From positions 8,729,001 through 8,793,000 of the forward strand of contig NZ_CP118574.1 of the NCBI RefSeq assembly GCF_028898845.1: a stretch of DNA of 64,000 nucleotides, read 5' to 3'. The DNA comes from Streptomyces sp. WZ-12. GTDB lineage: Bacteria; Actinomycetota; Actinomycetes; Streptomycetales; Streptomycetaceae. Each line of letters starts with the position of its first letter. Positions within the stretch are counted from its first letter, which is position 1. Shown here one piece after another: positions 1-8,981 of the stretch. The notes under the pieces were generated by a model. It was given only the letters and a program-made list of their open reading frames with translations, was not told the DNA's origin and searched no databases. The translations under genes were made by a program, and so were the position numbers.

Positions 1-344
1 CCCGCCGCGCCCCCGCGCACACCGCCCACCTGGACCGGGTGCACGGAGACGGCTGGACGGCCGCCGGTGACGCGGCCGCCGCCTTCGACCCGCTCAGCTC
101 CCAGGGCATCCTCACCGCCCTCTACACCGGACTGAGCGCGGGCGAGGCGGTCGACGCCCGGCTGTCCGGCGACCCCACGGCGCTGGCCGGCTACGCGGAG
201 AAGGTCGCCACCGCCCGTGCCGCCTACGAGTACGGCCACCGCGCCGTACACGCCCAGGAGACCCGATGGGCCGACCGCCCCTTCTGGGCCCGGCGGCACC
301 GCAACCCCAACCCCACGAAAACGAAAGGCAGTTACCGCACATGA
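1..344 (+). CDS. C-terminal end of an FAD-dependent oxidoreductase (5' partial)
   Basis: The reading frame is open from base 3 to the stop at 342-344, so the gene begins outside the window; the GTG at 39 is internal. The visible part carries GDAAAAFDPLSSQGI, the C-terminal FAD-contacting motif of flavin-dependent halogenase-like, LodB-like and geranylgeranyl-reductase-like flavoproteins, followed by a helical tail. The DPLSSQGI form resembles LodB-type flavoproteins that help mature quinone-cofactor oxidases, but the fragment is too short to decide this. Its stop overlaps the next start as ATGA (341-344), so the two genes are probably translationally coupled. The flavoprotein superfamily call is firm; the substrate is unknown. 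Confidence 0.72.
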   Translation, partial: RRAPAHTAHLDRVHGDGWTAAGDAAAAFDPLSSQGILTALYTGLSAGEAVDARLSGDPTALAGYAEKVATARAAYEYGHRAVHAQETRWADRPFWARRHRNPNPTKTKGSYRT

Positions 345-1072
345 ACGCCTCATCCGCATCGCCCCAGCACGACCGTCACGAGCACATCCACCGCTTCCTG
401 ATCCTGGGCAAGGACAAGCTGTTCTTCTACCACCTGGCCCTCTACAACCCGGACCTCGGCCACCACTACCAGGCGGTCTTCGCCTTCCAGATCCAGGACG
501 ACGGCGCCCTGAAGAAGATGTACCTGGAGGACCTGAAGAAGAACGAGGACAAGCGGGTCTACTACTCCCTGCGCTGCCCGCACCACTTCGAGCTCCCGGA
601 GCTCCAGGACGGCAAGGACTTCAAGGTCCACTTGGAGCGGGTGGTGGTCAAGGAGGACGGTAGCCGCGACTTCCAGCAGATGACCACCACCGAGACGACG
701 GTCAAGTGCCGGCCGGAGGACGTCCTGTCCTTCCGGGACCTCTCGGACCGGCCCCTGCCCTACCCCCAGCACCTCACCTACCTGGCGTTCGGCGCGGGCC
801 AGGAGGTCCACTTCGCCCACCAACTCGCCGAGCGCCCGAACTGGGACGAGGTCATCACCGTGACGACCAAGCAGACCATCAATGACGAGACCCTGAAGAA
901 GGTCCCGCCCGTCGTCATCGAGTCGATCAACGACCCCAAGGGCGTGATCGAGGAGAGCCTGCTGAAGAAGGGCCAGCAGTACCAGGGCAAGATCGGCGGT
1001 AGCAACCTGACGGTGGACTTCATCGTCGGTCGCCAGGGTTGGTGGAACCACACCAGCCTCAACACCGCCTGA
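341..1072 (+). CDS. Hypothetical protein coupled to the flavoprotein
   Basis: The start ATG at 341 overlaps the upstream TGA, giving 243 residues, with an AAAGG-type site about 12 bases before it. The protein is hydrophilic and rich in Lys, Glu and His. It has no signal peptide and no membrane segment, and it looks beta-rich and soluble. I do not recognise the family. Coupling to the FAD-dependent oxidoreductase suggests it is that enzyme's partner or acts in the same modification pathway; this is inference from position alone. Coding quality is good (strong third-position GC) and the end is followed by a clear hairpin. Confidence 0.75.
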   Translation: MNASSASPQHDRHEHIHRFLILGKDKLFFYHLALYNPDLGHHYQAVFAFQIQDDGALKKMYLEDLKKNEDKRVYYSLRCPHHFELPELQDGKDFKVHLERVVVKEDGSRDFQQMTTTETTVKCRPEDVLSFRDLSDRPLPYPQHLTYLAFGAGQEVHFAHQLAERPNWDEVITVTTKQTINDETLKKVPPVVIESINDPKGVIEESLLKKGQQYQGKIGGSNLTVDFIVGRQGWWNHTSLNTA

Positions 1073-1096
1073 CGGACGCCGCCACCCCCGGTCGCC

Positions 1097-1134
1097 CCGG
1101 CTCGGGCCTGCGGACCCCTCGCGGCCCGAGCCGG
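1097..1134. terminator. Bidirectional hairpin between convergent genes
   Basis: Perfect 12-bp arms at 1097-1108 and 1123-1134 with a 14-base loop lie between the convergent stops at 1072 and 1153. There is no U-tract, as is usual in Streptomyces. Confidence 0.6.
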
Positions 1135-1152
1135 TGGCTATCTGACCGACCC

Positions 1153-1977
1153 TCAGGGCAGGTTCTTCTCGATCGCGGAGAGGTAGCGCTTGATCGAGTG
1201 GTCCCGGATCCCGGCCGTGGCGGGTGCGAAGGCATCCGCGGTCAACCCCTTGGCCCGGTCCGTCAGACCGCCCAACAGGCCCATGGACTCGTGCAGTTTG
1301 CCCCCGGAGTCGATGTACCGGAGCGCGTCGACATGGGTGAAGACGGGCTCGGGCGGCAACTGCGGCACGATGTCCTCGTTGTTGACGAAGCGGTACATGC
1401 GGTTGCTGAAGCCCTTGTTGTACGCCTCCGCCAGGATGCGGTCACAGGTGCGGGGCTGACCGTAGGTGTAGACCCCGTCCGCCTGGAGCCGCGGGTCCTC
1501 CAGGTACATCCGCGCACCGGCGAGCATGGCGAGCGCGCCACCGAGACTGTGGCCGGTGAACCACACCGTCTGGTTGTTGGTGCGCAGTTCGGTCAGGGCG
1601 TCCTTGAGGCTCGGGAAGATCGACTGGAGGGCCTCGGCGAAGCCGTAGTGGACGTAGCCCGTCTTGGCCGGCCCCGGCCACGGCGGCGTACTGGCGTCCG
1701 ACAACCAGTCACGGATCTCCGCCGGCTCCGTGCCGCGGAAGGCGGTGATGATCATGTGGTCGCTGGCCGCGGTGTACGCCTGGGTGTCCTCAAGCGGGAA
1801 CGGCGGGGTGAACCGTGTCTGGTGGTGGCGCACCTCGTCGAAACCCCAGTCGCGGGCCCGGGATTCGATCGTGGCCTCGTCCTTGTAGGCCAGATCGGAC
1901 GCCTGGGCCAGCCAGTACGCCAGGGGGAGGCTGTACCCGGCGGACGCGTGGTGGTCGATCGCGGTCGGTGCGGACAT
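1153..1977 (-). CDS. Lipase family (class 3) protein
   Basis: This 274-residue protein carries GHSLGGALA, the nucleophile elbow of class 3 lipases, in the middle of an alpha/beta-hydrolase fold. A downstream Asp (in the NNEDIVPQLPP stretch) and a later His fit the Ser-Asp-His triad. The upstream TAFRGTE motif is the oxyanion-hole region typical of the family. The start ATG at 1977 has a good AAAGGAG site 7 bases upstream. No signal peptide is visible, so it is probably cytoplasmic or leaderless. It should hydrolyse ester bonds of acylglycerols or related lipids; the natural substrate is not shown. It stands alone, convergent with the preceding gene. Confidence 0.88.
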   Translation of the reverse strand: MSAPTAIDHHASAGYSLPLAYWLAQASDLAYKDEATIESRARDWGFDEVRHHQTRFTPPFPLEDTQAYTAASDHMIITAFRGTEPAEIRDWLSDASTPPWPGPAKTGYVHYGFAEALQSIFPSLKDALTELRTNNQTVWFTGHSLGGALAMLAGARMYLEDPRLQADGVYTYGQPRTCDRILAEAYNKGFSNRMYRFVNNEDIVPQLPPEPVFTHVDALRYIDSGGKLHESMGLLGGLTDRAKGLTADAFAPATAGIRDHSIKRYLSAIEKNLP

Positions 1978-2132
1978 GCGGGCTCCTTTCGCTGGGCGGT
2001 CACGCTCGTACCGGGGCAGCGCGCTCCGGTACGGGACCGGTCCCTTCGTAGCGGCGGGTGCCTGGCCCGCCGCCGTCGCCGCGCCCGGTGTTCCCCCGAA
2101 CGACGGGCCGGGAGACCGCGCTCACCGCCCGT

Positions 2133-2945
2133 TCACAGCCTGACGCCGCCCGTGGCGTCGATGACCCGCCCGGTGACCCACCGCGCGTCGTGCGAGGCGA
2201 GGAAGGCGACGATGTCGGCGACGTCGTCCGGCTGGCCGACCCGGTTCATGGCGGCCCGCGCCGCGGCGTCCGCCTCGGCCTGCGGATTGCCGCGCAGCCA
2301 CTCGGCGTTGACGTCGGTGTCGATGACCCCGGGTGCGACCGCGTTGGCGGTGATGCCCCGGGCGCCGAGGTCCTGGGCCAGATTGAGGGTGAAGTTGTCG
2401 AGGGCGCCCTTGGTGGCGCCGTAGGCGATGGCCTGGGGCATGGCGAGCCGGCTGGCGGCGCTGGAGACGTTGATGATCCGGCCACCGTCGCGCAGCCGCT
2501 TGAGCCCCTCCTGCACGACGAAGAACGGGGCCCGGACGTTCACCGCGAAGACCTCGTCGAACTGGTCCGCACTGAGCTCGGGGAGGCTCGCGAGCATCCC
2601 GATACCGGCGTTGTTGACGATGATGTCGACGGCCGTGCCCGTCCCGGGCGCGTGCTCCCCGATCCGTTCGTCGAAGGCCGACCACAGGGCGGCGGCATCG
2701 CCGCGGTGGCCCAACGGGGCGTGCAGCGCGACGGCCTGACCACCGTCCTTGCGGAGGTGGGCGACCACCTCGTCCGCGGCCGCCGCATCGCGGGCGTAGG
2801 ACAGCGCGACCACGGCCCCGTCGCGACCGAGGCGCTCGGCGATGGCGCGCCCGATACCCCGGCTGCCGCCGGTAACCAGCGCAACCTTGCCAGCGAGCGG
2901 CTTGCTGTTCGCGCTATTTCCGTTGTCCGTCATGGCAGTTGACAT
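2133..2945 (-). CDS. SDR family NAD(P)-dependent oxidoreductase
   Basis: This is a classical short-chain dehydrogenase with the full motif set: TGGSRGIG for the dinucleotide near the N-terminus, NNAG, the catalytic Ser in INVSSAASR, the catalytic YGATK, and a C-terminal VTGRVIDATGG. It is closest to 3-oxoacyl-ACP reductase (FabG)-like or glucose dehydrogenase-like SDRs. Three nearby ATGs are possible (2996, 2945, 2933); I use 2945 because an AGGAAG lies upstream and the Rossmann fold begins shortly after, but the choice is weak. There is no operon partner, so the substrate is unknown. Confidence 0.88.
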   Translation of the reverse strand: MSTAMTDNGNSANSKPLAGKVALVTGGSRGIGRAIAERLGRDGAVVALSYARDAAAADEVVAHLRKDGGQAVALHAPLGHRGDAAALWSAFDERIGEHAPGTGTAVDIIVNNAGIGMLASLPELSADQFDEVFAVNVRAPFFVVQEGLKRLRDGGRIINVSSAASRLAMPQAIAYGATKGALDNFTLNLAQDLGARGITANAVAPGVIDTDVNAEWLRGNPQAEADAAARAAMNRVGQPDDVADIVAFLASHDARWVTGRVIDATGGVRL

Positions 2946-3196
2946 CCTCGGCTTCGTCGTCTTCCTGGGCATTGCCGCGGGGCGCAGGCCCGGCATCCGC
3001 CGGGGCGCTCCGATGGCCAGGAAGGTACGGGCTCACATGGGTGTGAGGGTCAAGCCGGGGCGGTCAGCCTGAGTGTGGCTCCGCACCGAGAACGCGCCTC
3101 GCAGGTGCGAGGCGGTAGCCCAACGCCCGCTGGTTTGCTGCGCGTTGACGAAATCGGGTCGCGCGATCGACTGCTCCCTGCGGCGGCCTGATTGCC

Positions 3197-3235
3197 CAAC
3201 AAGCGCTGCCCGGGTGGCCCTGGCAGTGCTTGTTG
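3197..3235 (-). terminator. Terminator hairpin after the TetR gene
   Basis: Two 14-base arms (3197-3210 and 3222-3235) pair with one G-U and an 11-base loop. The hairpin begins 19 bases after the stop of the minus-strand tetR-like gene. The rest of 2997-3254 shows no gene. Confidence 0.65.
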
Positions 3236-3254
3236 TCGCTGCGGTCCTCGCCGC

Positions 3255-3884
3255 TCACCTCGGTGCCGGGCGGCGGACCAGGGGCAGGTAGACGTTGTCG
3301 ACGATGTCGGTGATGGCGTCGTCGGTGACGGGGGTGCCGAAGATGAGGAACTCGTTGCGCAGGAGGTCGGTGGCGACCGTGGCGCGGCGCGAGTCCAGGA
3401 TCCAGGCTTCGATCTCGCCGCGTTCGACCGCGCGTTCCAGGATGTTGCGGAGGGACGCCGGGCCGGCGGTGTGGAGCCGTTTGCGGATGAGGGCGGCGAA
3501 CTCGGGGTCGCGGGTCATCTCGGCCAGCAGGCCGCGCAGGATGCCGCCGAGCGGGCTGGTCATCTTGGCGGCGATCTGCCGCATCAGGGCGATCACATCC
3601 TCCCGCAGGGCGCCGGTGTTGGGCATCTCGATCTGCGAGAAGCCGGCCAACGCGCAGGCGTCCACGACGAGTTCGGCCCGATTGGACCAGCGTCGGTAGA
3701 GGGCGGCCTTGCCGGTGCGGGCGCGGGTGGCCACCCGCTCCATGGTCAGTGCGGCGTAGCCGGTCTCGCTGAGCTCTTCCAGCGTCGCCATGAGGATGGC
3801 GTTCTCCAGCTCCGCGCCGCGGCGGCGGGGGCCCTTGCGGTGGTCGGCGGCGGGTGCGGTGGTGGGGTCGGCGTTGGGTGACAG
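3255..3884 (-). CDS. TetR family transcriptional regulator, apparent CTG start
   Basis: The frame encodes a complete TetR repressor of about 209 residues. An N-terminal RRRGAELENAI helix leads into the HTH (VATRARTGKAALYRRW), followed by a ligand-binding domain of usual length. Starting at the first in-frame ATG (3791) would cut off helix 1 of the DNA-binding domain. The frame runs up to a stop near 3971 with no ATG, GTG or TTG in between. The only well-placed start is CTG at 3884, with AGGAG five bases upstream, so I annotate a rare CTG start. The gene is divergent from the CYP105 gene and most likely represses it and itself through the dyad at 3954-3968. Confidence 0.82.
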   Translation of the reverse strand: MSPNADPTTAPAADHRKGPRRRGAELENAILMATLEELSETGYAALTMERVATRARTGKAALYRRWSNRAELVVDACALAGFSQIEMPNTGALREDVIALMRQIAAKMTSPLGGILRGLLAEMTRDPEFAALIRKRLHTAGPASLRNILERAVERGEIEAWILDSRRATVATDLLRNEFLIFGTPVTDDAITDIVDNVYLPLVRRPAPR

Positions 3885-3953
3885 CGTGACTCCTGAAGAT
3901 CTCCGGTAGAGGCCATTGCGTTCCCTATGGGGGCAGTCTATGCTCCGAATTAG

Positions 3954-3968
3954 AGAACTAGGCGTTCT
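3954..3968. promoter_or_regulatory. Candidate TetR operator, AGAAC-N5-GTTCT
   Basis: A perfect 5-bp inverted repeat with a 5-base centre lies in the AT-richer gap between the divergent tetR-like and P450 genes, 35 bases before the P450 start. Position and symmetry fit an operator for the adjacent regulator. Confidence 0.45.
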
Positions 3969-4002
3969 TTAACGGTGAGAGATTTCGATTCGGAGTGGAC
4001 CG

Positions 4003-5223
4003 ATGACCGAGACCACCGCAACGCCCCAGGCAGCAGACGCCCCCGCCTTCCCGAACGACCGGACCTGTCCCTACCGGCTACCGGATGGCTACGCCAAGCT
4101 GCGGGACACCCCCGGTCCGCTGCACCGGGTGACCCTCTACAACGGCCGCCAGGCATGGGTGGTGACCAAGCACGAGGCCGCGCGCCAGCTGCTCGCCGAC
4201 CCGCGCTTGTCCTCCAACCGCACCCACGCCAGCTTCCCCGCCACCTCGCCCCGCATCGAGGCGATCCGGGAGAACCGCCAGGCATTCATCGGCATGGACC
4301 CGCCCGAGCACGGCCCCAAGCGCCGGATGACGATCAGCGAGTTCACCGTCAAGCGGATCAAGGCCATGCGGCCCGAGGTCGAGGAGATCGTGCACGGCTT
4401 CCTCGACGAGATGCTGGCCTCGGGCGCGCCCGCCGACCTGGTCAGCCAGTTCGCGCTGCCGGTCCCGTCCATGGTCATCTGCCGGCTGCTCGGCGTGCCC
4501 TACGCCGACCACAACTTCTTCCAGGACGCCAGCAGGCGCCTGGTGCAGGGCGAGAACGCGCAGGTCGCGGCCGCCGCGCGCGACGACCTCGCGGGCTACT
4601 TCGACGGGCTGATCACCAAGTTCCAGGCAGAGCCCGGCCCGGGGCTCATCGGCAGCCTGGTGGCCGAGCAGTTGGCCAAGGGTGAGATCGACCGCGAGGA
4701 GTTGGCCTCCACCGCGATGCTGCTGCTGATCGCCGGTCACGAGACCACGGCCTCGATGACCTCCCTCAGCGTGATCACCCTGTTGGAACACCCCGACCAG
4801 TACGCCGCGTTGCGGGACGACCACAGTCTCATCCCCGGCGCCGTCGAGGAGTTGCTCCGCTATCTCGCCATCGCCGACACCGCGGGCGGCCGCGTCGCCC
4901 TGGCCGACATCGAGATCGAGGGCCAGGTCATCAAGGCCGGCGAGGGCGTGATCGTCACCAACTCCATCGCCAACCGCGACGCCTCGGTCTACGAGGACCC
5001 GGACACCCTCGACGTGCACCGATCCGCCCGCCACCACCTCTCGTTCGGCTTCGGCGTGCACCAGTGCCTGGGCCAGAACCTCGCCCGGCTGGAGCTGGAG
5101 GTCATCCTCACCGCGCTGCTGGACCGCGTACCGACGCTCAAACTGGCCGTCCCCACAACGGAGTTGACGCTACGTCCGGGGACCACGATCCAAGGGGTCA
5201 ACGAGCTCCCGGTCACGTGGTGA
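4003..5223 (+). CDS. Cytochrome P450, CYP105 family
   Basis: This is a 406-residue soluble bacterial P450. The I-helix oxygen-activation motif AGHETT is at residues 244-249, and the heme loop FGFGVHQCLGQ places the thiolate ligand at Cys355. The N-terminus (FPNDRTCPY, DPRLSSNRTH) and overall sequence match the CYP105 group of Streptomyces, many of which oxidise xenobiotics or late antibiotic intermediates. A GGAG site precedes ATG 4003. The 3Fe-4S ferredoxin gene 57 bases downstream is the usual electron donor in the suaC-suaB-like arrangement; no ferredoxin reductase is nearby. The divergent TetR gene suggests substrate-induced expression. The actual substrate cannot be read from the sequence. 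Confidence 0.93.
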   Translation: MTETTATPQAADAPAFPNDRTCPYRLPDGYAKLRDTPGPLHRVTLYNGRQAWVVTKHEAARQLLADPRLSSNRTHASFPATSPRIEAIRENRQAFIGMDPPEHGPKRRMTISEFTVKRIKAMRPEVEEIVHGFLDEMLASGAPADLVSQFALPVPSMVICRLLGVPYADHNFFQDASRRLVQGENAQVAAAARDDLAGYFDGLITKFQAEPGPGLIGSLVAEQLAKGEIDREELASTAMLLLIAGHETTASMTSLSVITLLEHPDQYAALRDDHSLIPGAVEELLRYLAIADTAGGRVALADIEIEGQVIKAGEGVIVTNSIANRDASVYEDPDTLDVHRSARHHLSFGFGVHQCLGQNLARLELEVILTALLDRVPTLKLAVPTTELTLRPGTTIQGVNELPVTW

Positions 5224-5280
5224 AGACGACGAGACAGCGGAGGGCGAACCGGGAGTCTGGTGGGGGAGCGAAGGGAAGGA

Positions 5281-5496
5281 ATGGCCATGGCCATGAAGGT
5301 GAGTGCGGAGAGGGGGGTCTGCGTCGGTGCCGGATTGTGCGCGCTGACCGCCCCCGGGGTCTTCGACCAGGATGACGACGGGATCGTCACGGTATTGACG
5401 GCCGAGCCCGCCGAGGGCGATCGGCCCGCGGCGCGCGAGGCCGGGTTGCTCTGCCCTTCGGGCGCCGTGCGTGTCGTTGAGGAGGAGGCCGAGTAA
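5281..5496 (+). CDS. [3Fe-4S] ferredoxin partner of the P450
   Basis: A ferredoxin of about 71 residues with the pattern CVGAGLC...LCPSGAV. It has three cluster cysteines, with Ala or Gly where a fourth would sit, and the acidic VFDQDDDG stretch typical of Streptomyces P450 ferredoxins. Three in-frame ATGs (5281, 5287, 5293) follow the GGGAAGGA ribosome site; the exact start is uncertain by a few residues. It lies directly downstream of the CYP105 gene and should pass electrons to it. Confidence 0.92.
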   Translation: MAMAMKVSAERGVCVGAGLCALTAPGVFDQDDDGIVTVLTAEPAEGDRPAAREAGLLCPSGAVRVVEEEAE

Positions 5497-5554
5497 GGAC
5501 TTGGCTTCCGCGGTGAGGCGTGTGGAGCCGGCTCTTGTGGGTTGTGGTGGTTGG

Positions 5555-5609
5555 GTGCCTGCCCCGGTCCCCGTGCGCGGAGGTGGTTTGGGGGTTCCGG
5601 GGCAGGCAC
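5555..5609. terminator. Hairpin between convergent genes
   Basis: Perfect 13-bp arms (5555-5567 and 5597-5609) with a 29-base loop lie between the ferredoxin stop and the LuxR-type gene stop. It probably terminates one or both transcripts. Confidence 0.5.
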
Positions 5610-5648
5610 GCGAGATTCAGGTCGGTCGGCGGGCCGCAGACCGAGGGG

Positions 5649-6632
5649 TCAGATCCACCCCTTCCGTGCCGCGTACAAGGCGAGTTGGAAGCGGGTGGTG
5701 GCGCCGGCGGCGCGGTTGAGCTGTTCCAGTTGTCGGGACAGGGTGCGGCGGCTGATGCCGAGGAGTTCGGCGAGGGATTCGTCGGTGATGCCGCTGCCGA
5801 GCAGTTCCAGGATCCGGCGTTGGACCGGGCGCAGCGCGGTCGGTACCCGTTCGCCGAAGTGGAGCGGGTAGGCGGAGCGCCATGAGGTCTCGAACAGGCC
5901 GGTCAGCGCGCGCAGCAGGCTGGAGGGACGGACCAGCAGCATCGAGTCGTTCACCTCGGCGTCGCCGAACGCCAGCGAGACGATGGCGAGGCGTTGGTCG
6001 AAGACGGCCAGCTTGACCGGCAGGGACTGCAGGACCCGCGCCTGTTCGCCGGCCGCGATGCAGGGCCTGATGTTGCAGGCGTAGTAATCGCCGTTCTCCA
6101 CCGCGGACTTGGAGTAGACGACGCGGTAGGCGACGCCGCGTTCCAGGTTCCGGATCTCGATCGGGTTGGGAGTGCCGCCGGTGTGCCATGGGGGCGTGTC
6201 GAAACGCAACACCTCGGTGGAGGCCGCGTCCTCCACCTGCATGATGCGTTCGACGATCTGCTGCCCGGTGACCACTTCGACGAGGTGGTCGGTGGCCTGC
6301 GGGTGTACCTGGCGGCGGTAGGTGCGGTAGGCGTCCATCGCCGCCAGGTGGGCCTGTTGTAGCTCCGCGGCGCGGGCGTTGGCGAGGTGGCCCAGGCCGA
6401 GTGACGGCTCGATCGGGGCGACCCCGGAACCGTCGGGACCGTGACTGGACGCCAGGCCCAGATGGATGAGCCGGGTGAGGGTGCGTTCCGTGACGGCGAG
6501 TGCCTGGCCGAGCCGCCGGGCCAGTGCCTTCGCCGTGGTGGGGCCGGCGTCCAACATGGCCAGATAGGCGGCGGCTTCGGCCTCGGACAGGCCGAGCCGC
6601 AGGAGAGGGGCCGACCGGTCGTCATCGCTCAT
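5649..6632 (-). CDS. LuxR-type HTH regulator with TrmB-like N-terminus
   Basis: A 327-residue regulator. The first 80 residues resemble a TrmB-like winged helix (LGLSEAEAAAYLAMLDAGP). The middle part (about 110-250) has the layout of a sensor region found in Streptomyces orphan LuxR proteins. The last 60 residues carry a LuxR-like HTH (ILELLGSGITDESLAELLGISRRTLSRQLEQL). No phosphoacceptor receiver domain is visible. The gene is monocistronic and its targets are unknown. Family assignment is good; function is inference. Confidence 0.82.
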   Translation of the reverse strand: MSDDDRSAPLLRLGLSEAEAAAYLAMLDAGPTTAKALARRLGQALAVTERTLTRLIHLGLASSHGPDGSGVAPIEPSLGLGHLANARAAELQQAHLAAMDAYRTYRRQVHPQATDHLVEVVTGQQIVERIMQVEDAASTEVLRFDTPPWHTGGTPNPIEIRNLERGVAYRVVYSKSAVENGDYYACNIRPCIAAGEQARVLQSLPVKLAVFDQRLAIVSLAFGDAEVNDSMLLVRPSSLLRALTGLFETSWRSAYPLHFGERVPTALRPVQRRILELLGSGITDESLAELLGISRRTLSRQLEQLNRAAGATTRFQLALYAARKGWI

Positions 6633-6731
6633 GGGTGGCTCATGGGTGGGGGAGCTCCGACAGTGCGCGAGTGTGGGGGAGAGGGAGAGGGGGAGGGGCG
6701 CCGGGAGGCTGAGTCAGCTCAACGGGCCGTC

Positions 6732-7337
6732 TCAGCTCAATTGGCCGTCGTAGTCAGGCAGTTTGAAGCCCTTCTCGTAGTGTCCGCCCTCGAAGTCGGT
6801 GCTGCGGTTTCCGACGTTGGCGATGAGGGTGTATCCCTCGGACTCGTACTTCTTCCGGCAGCCGAGCTTGACCTTGGCCTTGCCCGGGCTGTCACCGTCG
6901 GGCTTGAGGCAGAGGCCGTCCACGGTGTAGCCGGCCGAGGTGAGTTCACGGGTCGTGGCGTCCCGCTTGCTCGGGCTGCGGTACGAGGCGAACAGCACGG
7001 CGGCACCGTGCTCGTGCGCGTATTCGGTCGCCTTGAGAATCGCCTCGATCGGCTTTCCCCGGTCGTAGTGCGTCGCCAGCGAGGTGTTGTCGATGTCCAG
7101 GACGACGGCGGGCTTTTCGCCGCTCTTTCCACCGGAAAGGCGGCCTTTCAGGTAGTCCTGCAAAGATGCGGCGATCGGTGCGATATCGCGCAGCCATTGA
7201 CTCTCGCTCGGCAACTCGGCGGGGTGGGGCGCCGCCTGCGCCGTGGCGGGGAGGGCCATCATCATGCCCACCGCCGGGCCCAACAGCACAAGGGCGCGCC
7301 TCTTGCCCCTGACGATGTCCTTGACCATTTCGTCCAT
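6732..7337 (-). CDS. Secreted HAD-family acid phosphatase
   Basis: About 200 residues with an N-terminal signal peptide: basic KDIVRGKRR, a hydrophobic core, and an AQA-A cleavage site near residue 35. The HAD nucleophile motif DIDNT follows, then a Ser/Arg-containing motif II region (LFASYRSPSK), matching class B-type acid phosphatases of actinomycetes. It probably dephosphorylates small organic phosphates outside the cell. AAGGAG precedes ATG 7337 by only 2 bases and ATG 7328 by 11, so either start is possible. The 275-base gap up to the next gene shows no ORF. Confidence 0.85.
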   Translation of the reverse strand: MDEMVKDIVRGKRRALVLLGPAVGMMMALPATAQAAPHPAELPSESQWLRDIAPIAASLQDYLKGRLSGGKSGEKPAVVLDIDNTSLATHYDRGKPIEAILKATEYAHEHGAAVLFASYRSPSKRDATTRELTSAGYTVDGLCLKPDGDSPGKAKVKLGCRKKYESEGYTLIANVGNRSTDFEGGHYEKGFKLPDYDGQLS

Positions 7338-7612
7338 CACTCCTTTTGCCTGCGGTCTCTTCCGTGAACGCTCAGGTAGCTCTTGTCTCCTGTGCGTGAT
7401 CGTCCAGGACAGTGGTACCTGAATCGGCCGTCGCATAGTGTCCAGATCACGCCATTGGCCGCGATGGGCACACGCTCTGCGCCCCGTTTCCTTCGCCGGT
7501 CCACTGTCGTTCTTCTGGGGTTTCTCCGCCATTCGCGCACGATTCTCGGTTCTCCGAGCCTTCGGCCCCGCCTCTCGCGTTCCGTCGCGTTCCGCCCCTT
7601 TCCGTCCGGCCG

Positions 7613-8827
7613 TCAAGCGAAATGGGCGAGCAACTCCGGTGCCAATGGGGGGATATCGACGGGAATGCCGTCGGCGCGTAGTGATTCCGTGGCGGCGCAG
7701 CCGGCGGCCACCGCCTGCCGTGCCGCGATCGGTGAGGTGAGCGTGGGAATTCCGGCGCGGACGAAGTCCACGAATTCGGCCACCAGTTGCGGGTCGGCAC
7801 CACCGTGACCGCCGTCTTCGGAGGGCACCTCGACGACGAGATCGGCGTCCACGCGGTAGCCGCTGCGCCGGCTGTTCCAGACCTTCACCACCGCACCTTC
7901 GGTGTCGCCGAAGTTCTCCATCCGGCCGTGGGTACCGATGACGGTGTAGTTGCGCCAGTAGTCGGGGGTGAAGTGACACTGCTGGTACGCGGCGAACACG
8001 CCGTTGTCCAGTCGCATGTTCATCATCGAGAGGTCCTCGACGTCCACCACGTCATGGAGGCCGGTCAGCGAGGTGGGCGGCCAGTTGGCGCCCGGGTCGT
8101 ACCACTCGGTCATGGTCCGCTCGCCCTGACCGCCCCGCGCCGCGATGTCGCCGTAGACGGTCAGCCCGCCCATCGCCTGGGTCCGCACGGTGTAGCCGCC
8201 GGCCAACCAGTGGATCACGTCGAGGTCGTGCGCGCCCTTCTGGAGCAGGAGACCGGTGGTCCGCCGCCGGTCCGCATGCCAGTCCTTGAAGTAGAAGTCG
8301 CCGCCGTGGCCGACGAAATGGCGGCACCAGATCGCCTTGACCTCGCCGATGGCGCCCTTGGCGATCAGCTCCCGCAGGGTTCGGACGACCGGCATGTGCC
8401 GCATGTTGTGCCCGACGTAGAGCCTGGTGCCGGTGCGCCGGGCCGCGTCCAACACCCGGTCGCAACCCGCCGTCGTGATGGCCAGGGGCTTGTCGACGAA
8501 CACCGCCACGCCGGCCTCCAGGAAGGAGACGGCCAGCTCCTCGTGGGTGTCGTCCGGCGTGGTCAGCAGGACGCCGTCCAAGTCCCCGTTCGCGGCCCGG
8601 TCGAGCAGGGGACGGTGGTCGGCATGGTGTGCCGCCTCCGGATACAGCTCCCGACTGCGCTCCCGACGGGCCGCGAGCGGGTCACACACCGCCACCACCC
8701 GCGCCGGCAGGCCCCGCTCCGCGACATGCCTGCCGAGCCTGCCGCGCAGGCCGAGACCGACTACGGCCAGTCGGAGGTCACCGTGGGTGTGTGGTGGGGG
8801 GTCTTCCAGGGGGCTCGACAACGTCAA
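7613..8827 (-). CDS. Gfo/Idh/MocA family oxidoreductase
   Basis: About 404 residues. An N-terminal Rossmann motif (VVGLGLRGRLGRHV) and the catalytic-region DKPLAI motif (EKP in most family members) identify an NAD(P)-dependent sugar or cyclitol dehydrogenase. The long insert with a CRHFVGHGGDFYFKDWHADR stretch resembles oxidoreductases of polysaccharide-degradation loci. There is no ATG at the right place; TTG 8827 (or TTG 8821) follows an AGGAAAGG site and begins just before the Rossmann fold. It is divergent from the DUF2264 gene, and such pairs are common, pointing to a shared sugar-acid or glycoside catabolic route. Confidence 0.88.
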   Translation of the reverse strand: MTLSSPLEDPPPHTHGDLRLAVVGLGLRGRLGRHVAERGLPARVVAVCDPLAARRERSRELYPEAAHHADHRPLLDRAANGDLDGVLLTTPDDTHEELAVSFLEAGVAVFVDKPLAITTAGCDRVLDAARRTGTRLYVGHNMRHMPVVRTLRELIAKGAIGEVKAIWCRHFVGHGGDFYFKDWHADRRRTTGLLLQKGAHDLDVIHWLAGGYTVRTQAMGGLTVYGDIAARGGQGERTMTEWYDPGANWPPTSLTGLHDVVDVEDLSMMNMRLDNGVFAAYQQCHFTPDYWRNYTVIGTHGRMENFGDTEGAVVKVWNSRRSGYRVDADLVVEVPSEDGGHGGADPQLVAEFVDFVRAGIPTLTSPIAARQAVAAGCAATESLRADGIPVDIPPLAPELLAHFA

Positions 8828-8981
8828 CTGCCTTTCCTGTGCGGGGGGATGTCGGTACGAAGCGGGGCGTGCGCCGTGATGCCGGGTCCCGACGGTCCGC
8901 CTCGGCAGGCACGCGTGGTTGTCACCCTCGCGGCGCGGCGGCCATGCTGACGAGAGGGGGTCCGCCGTCCCAAGGAGTCGA

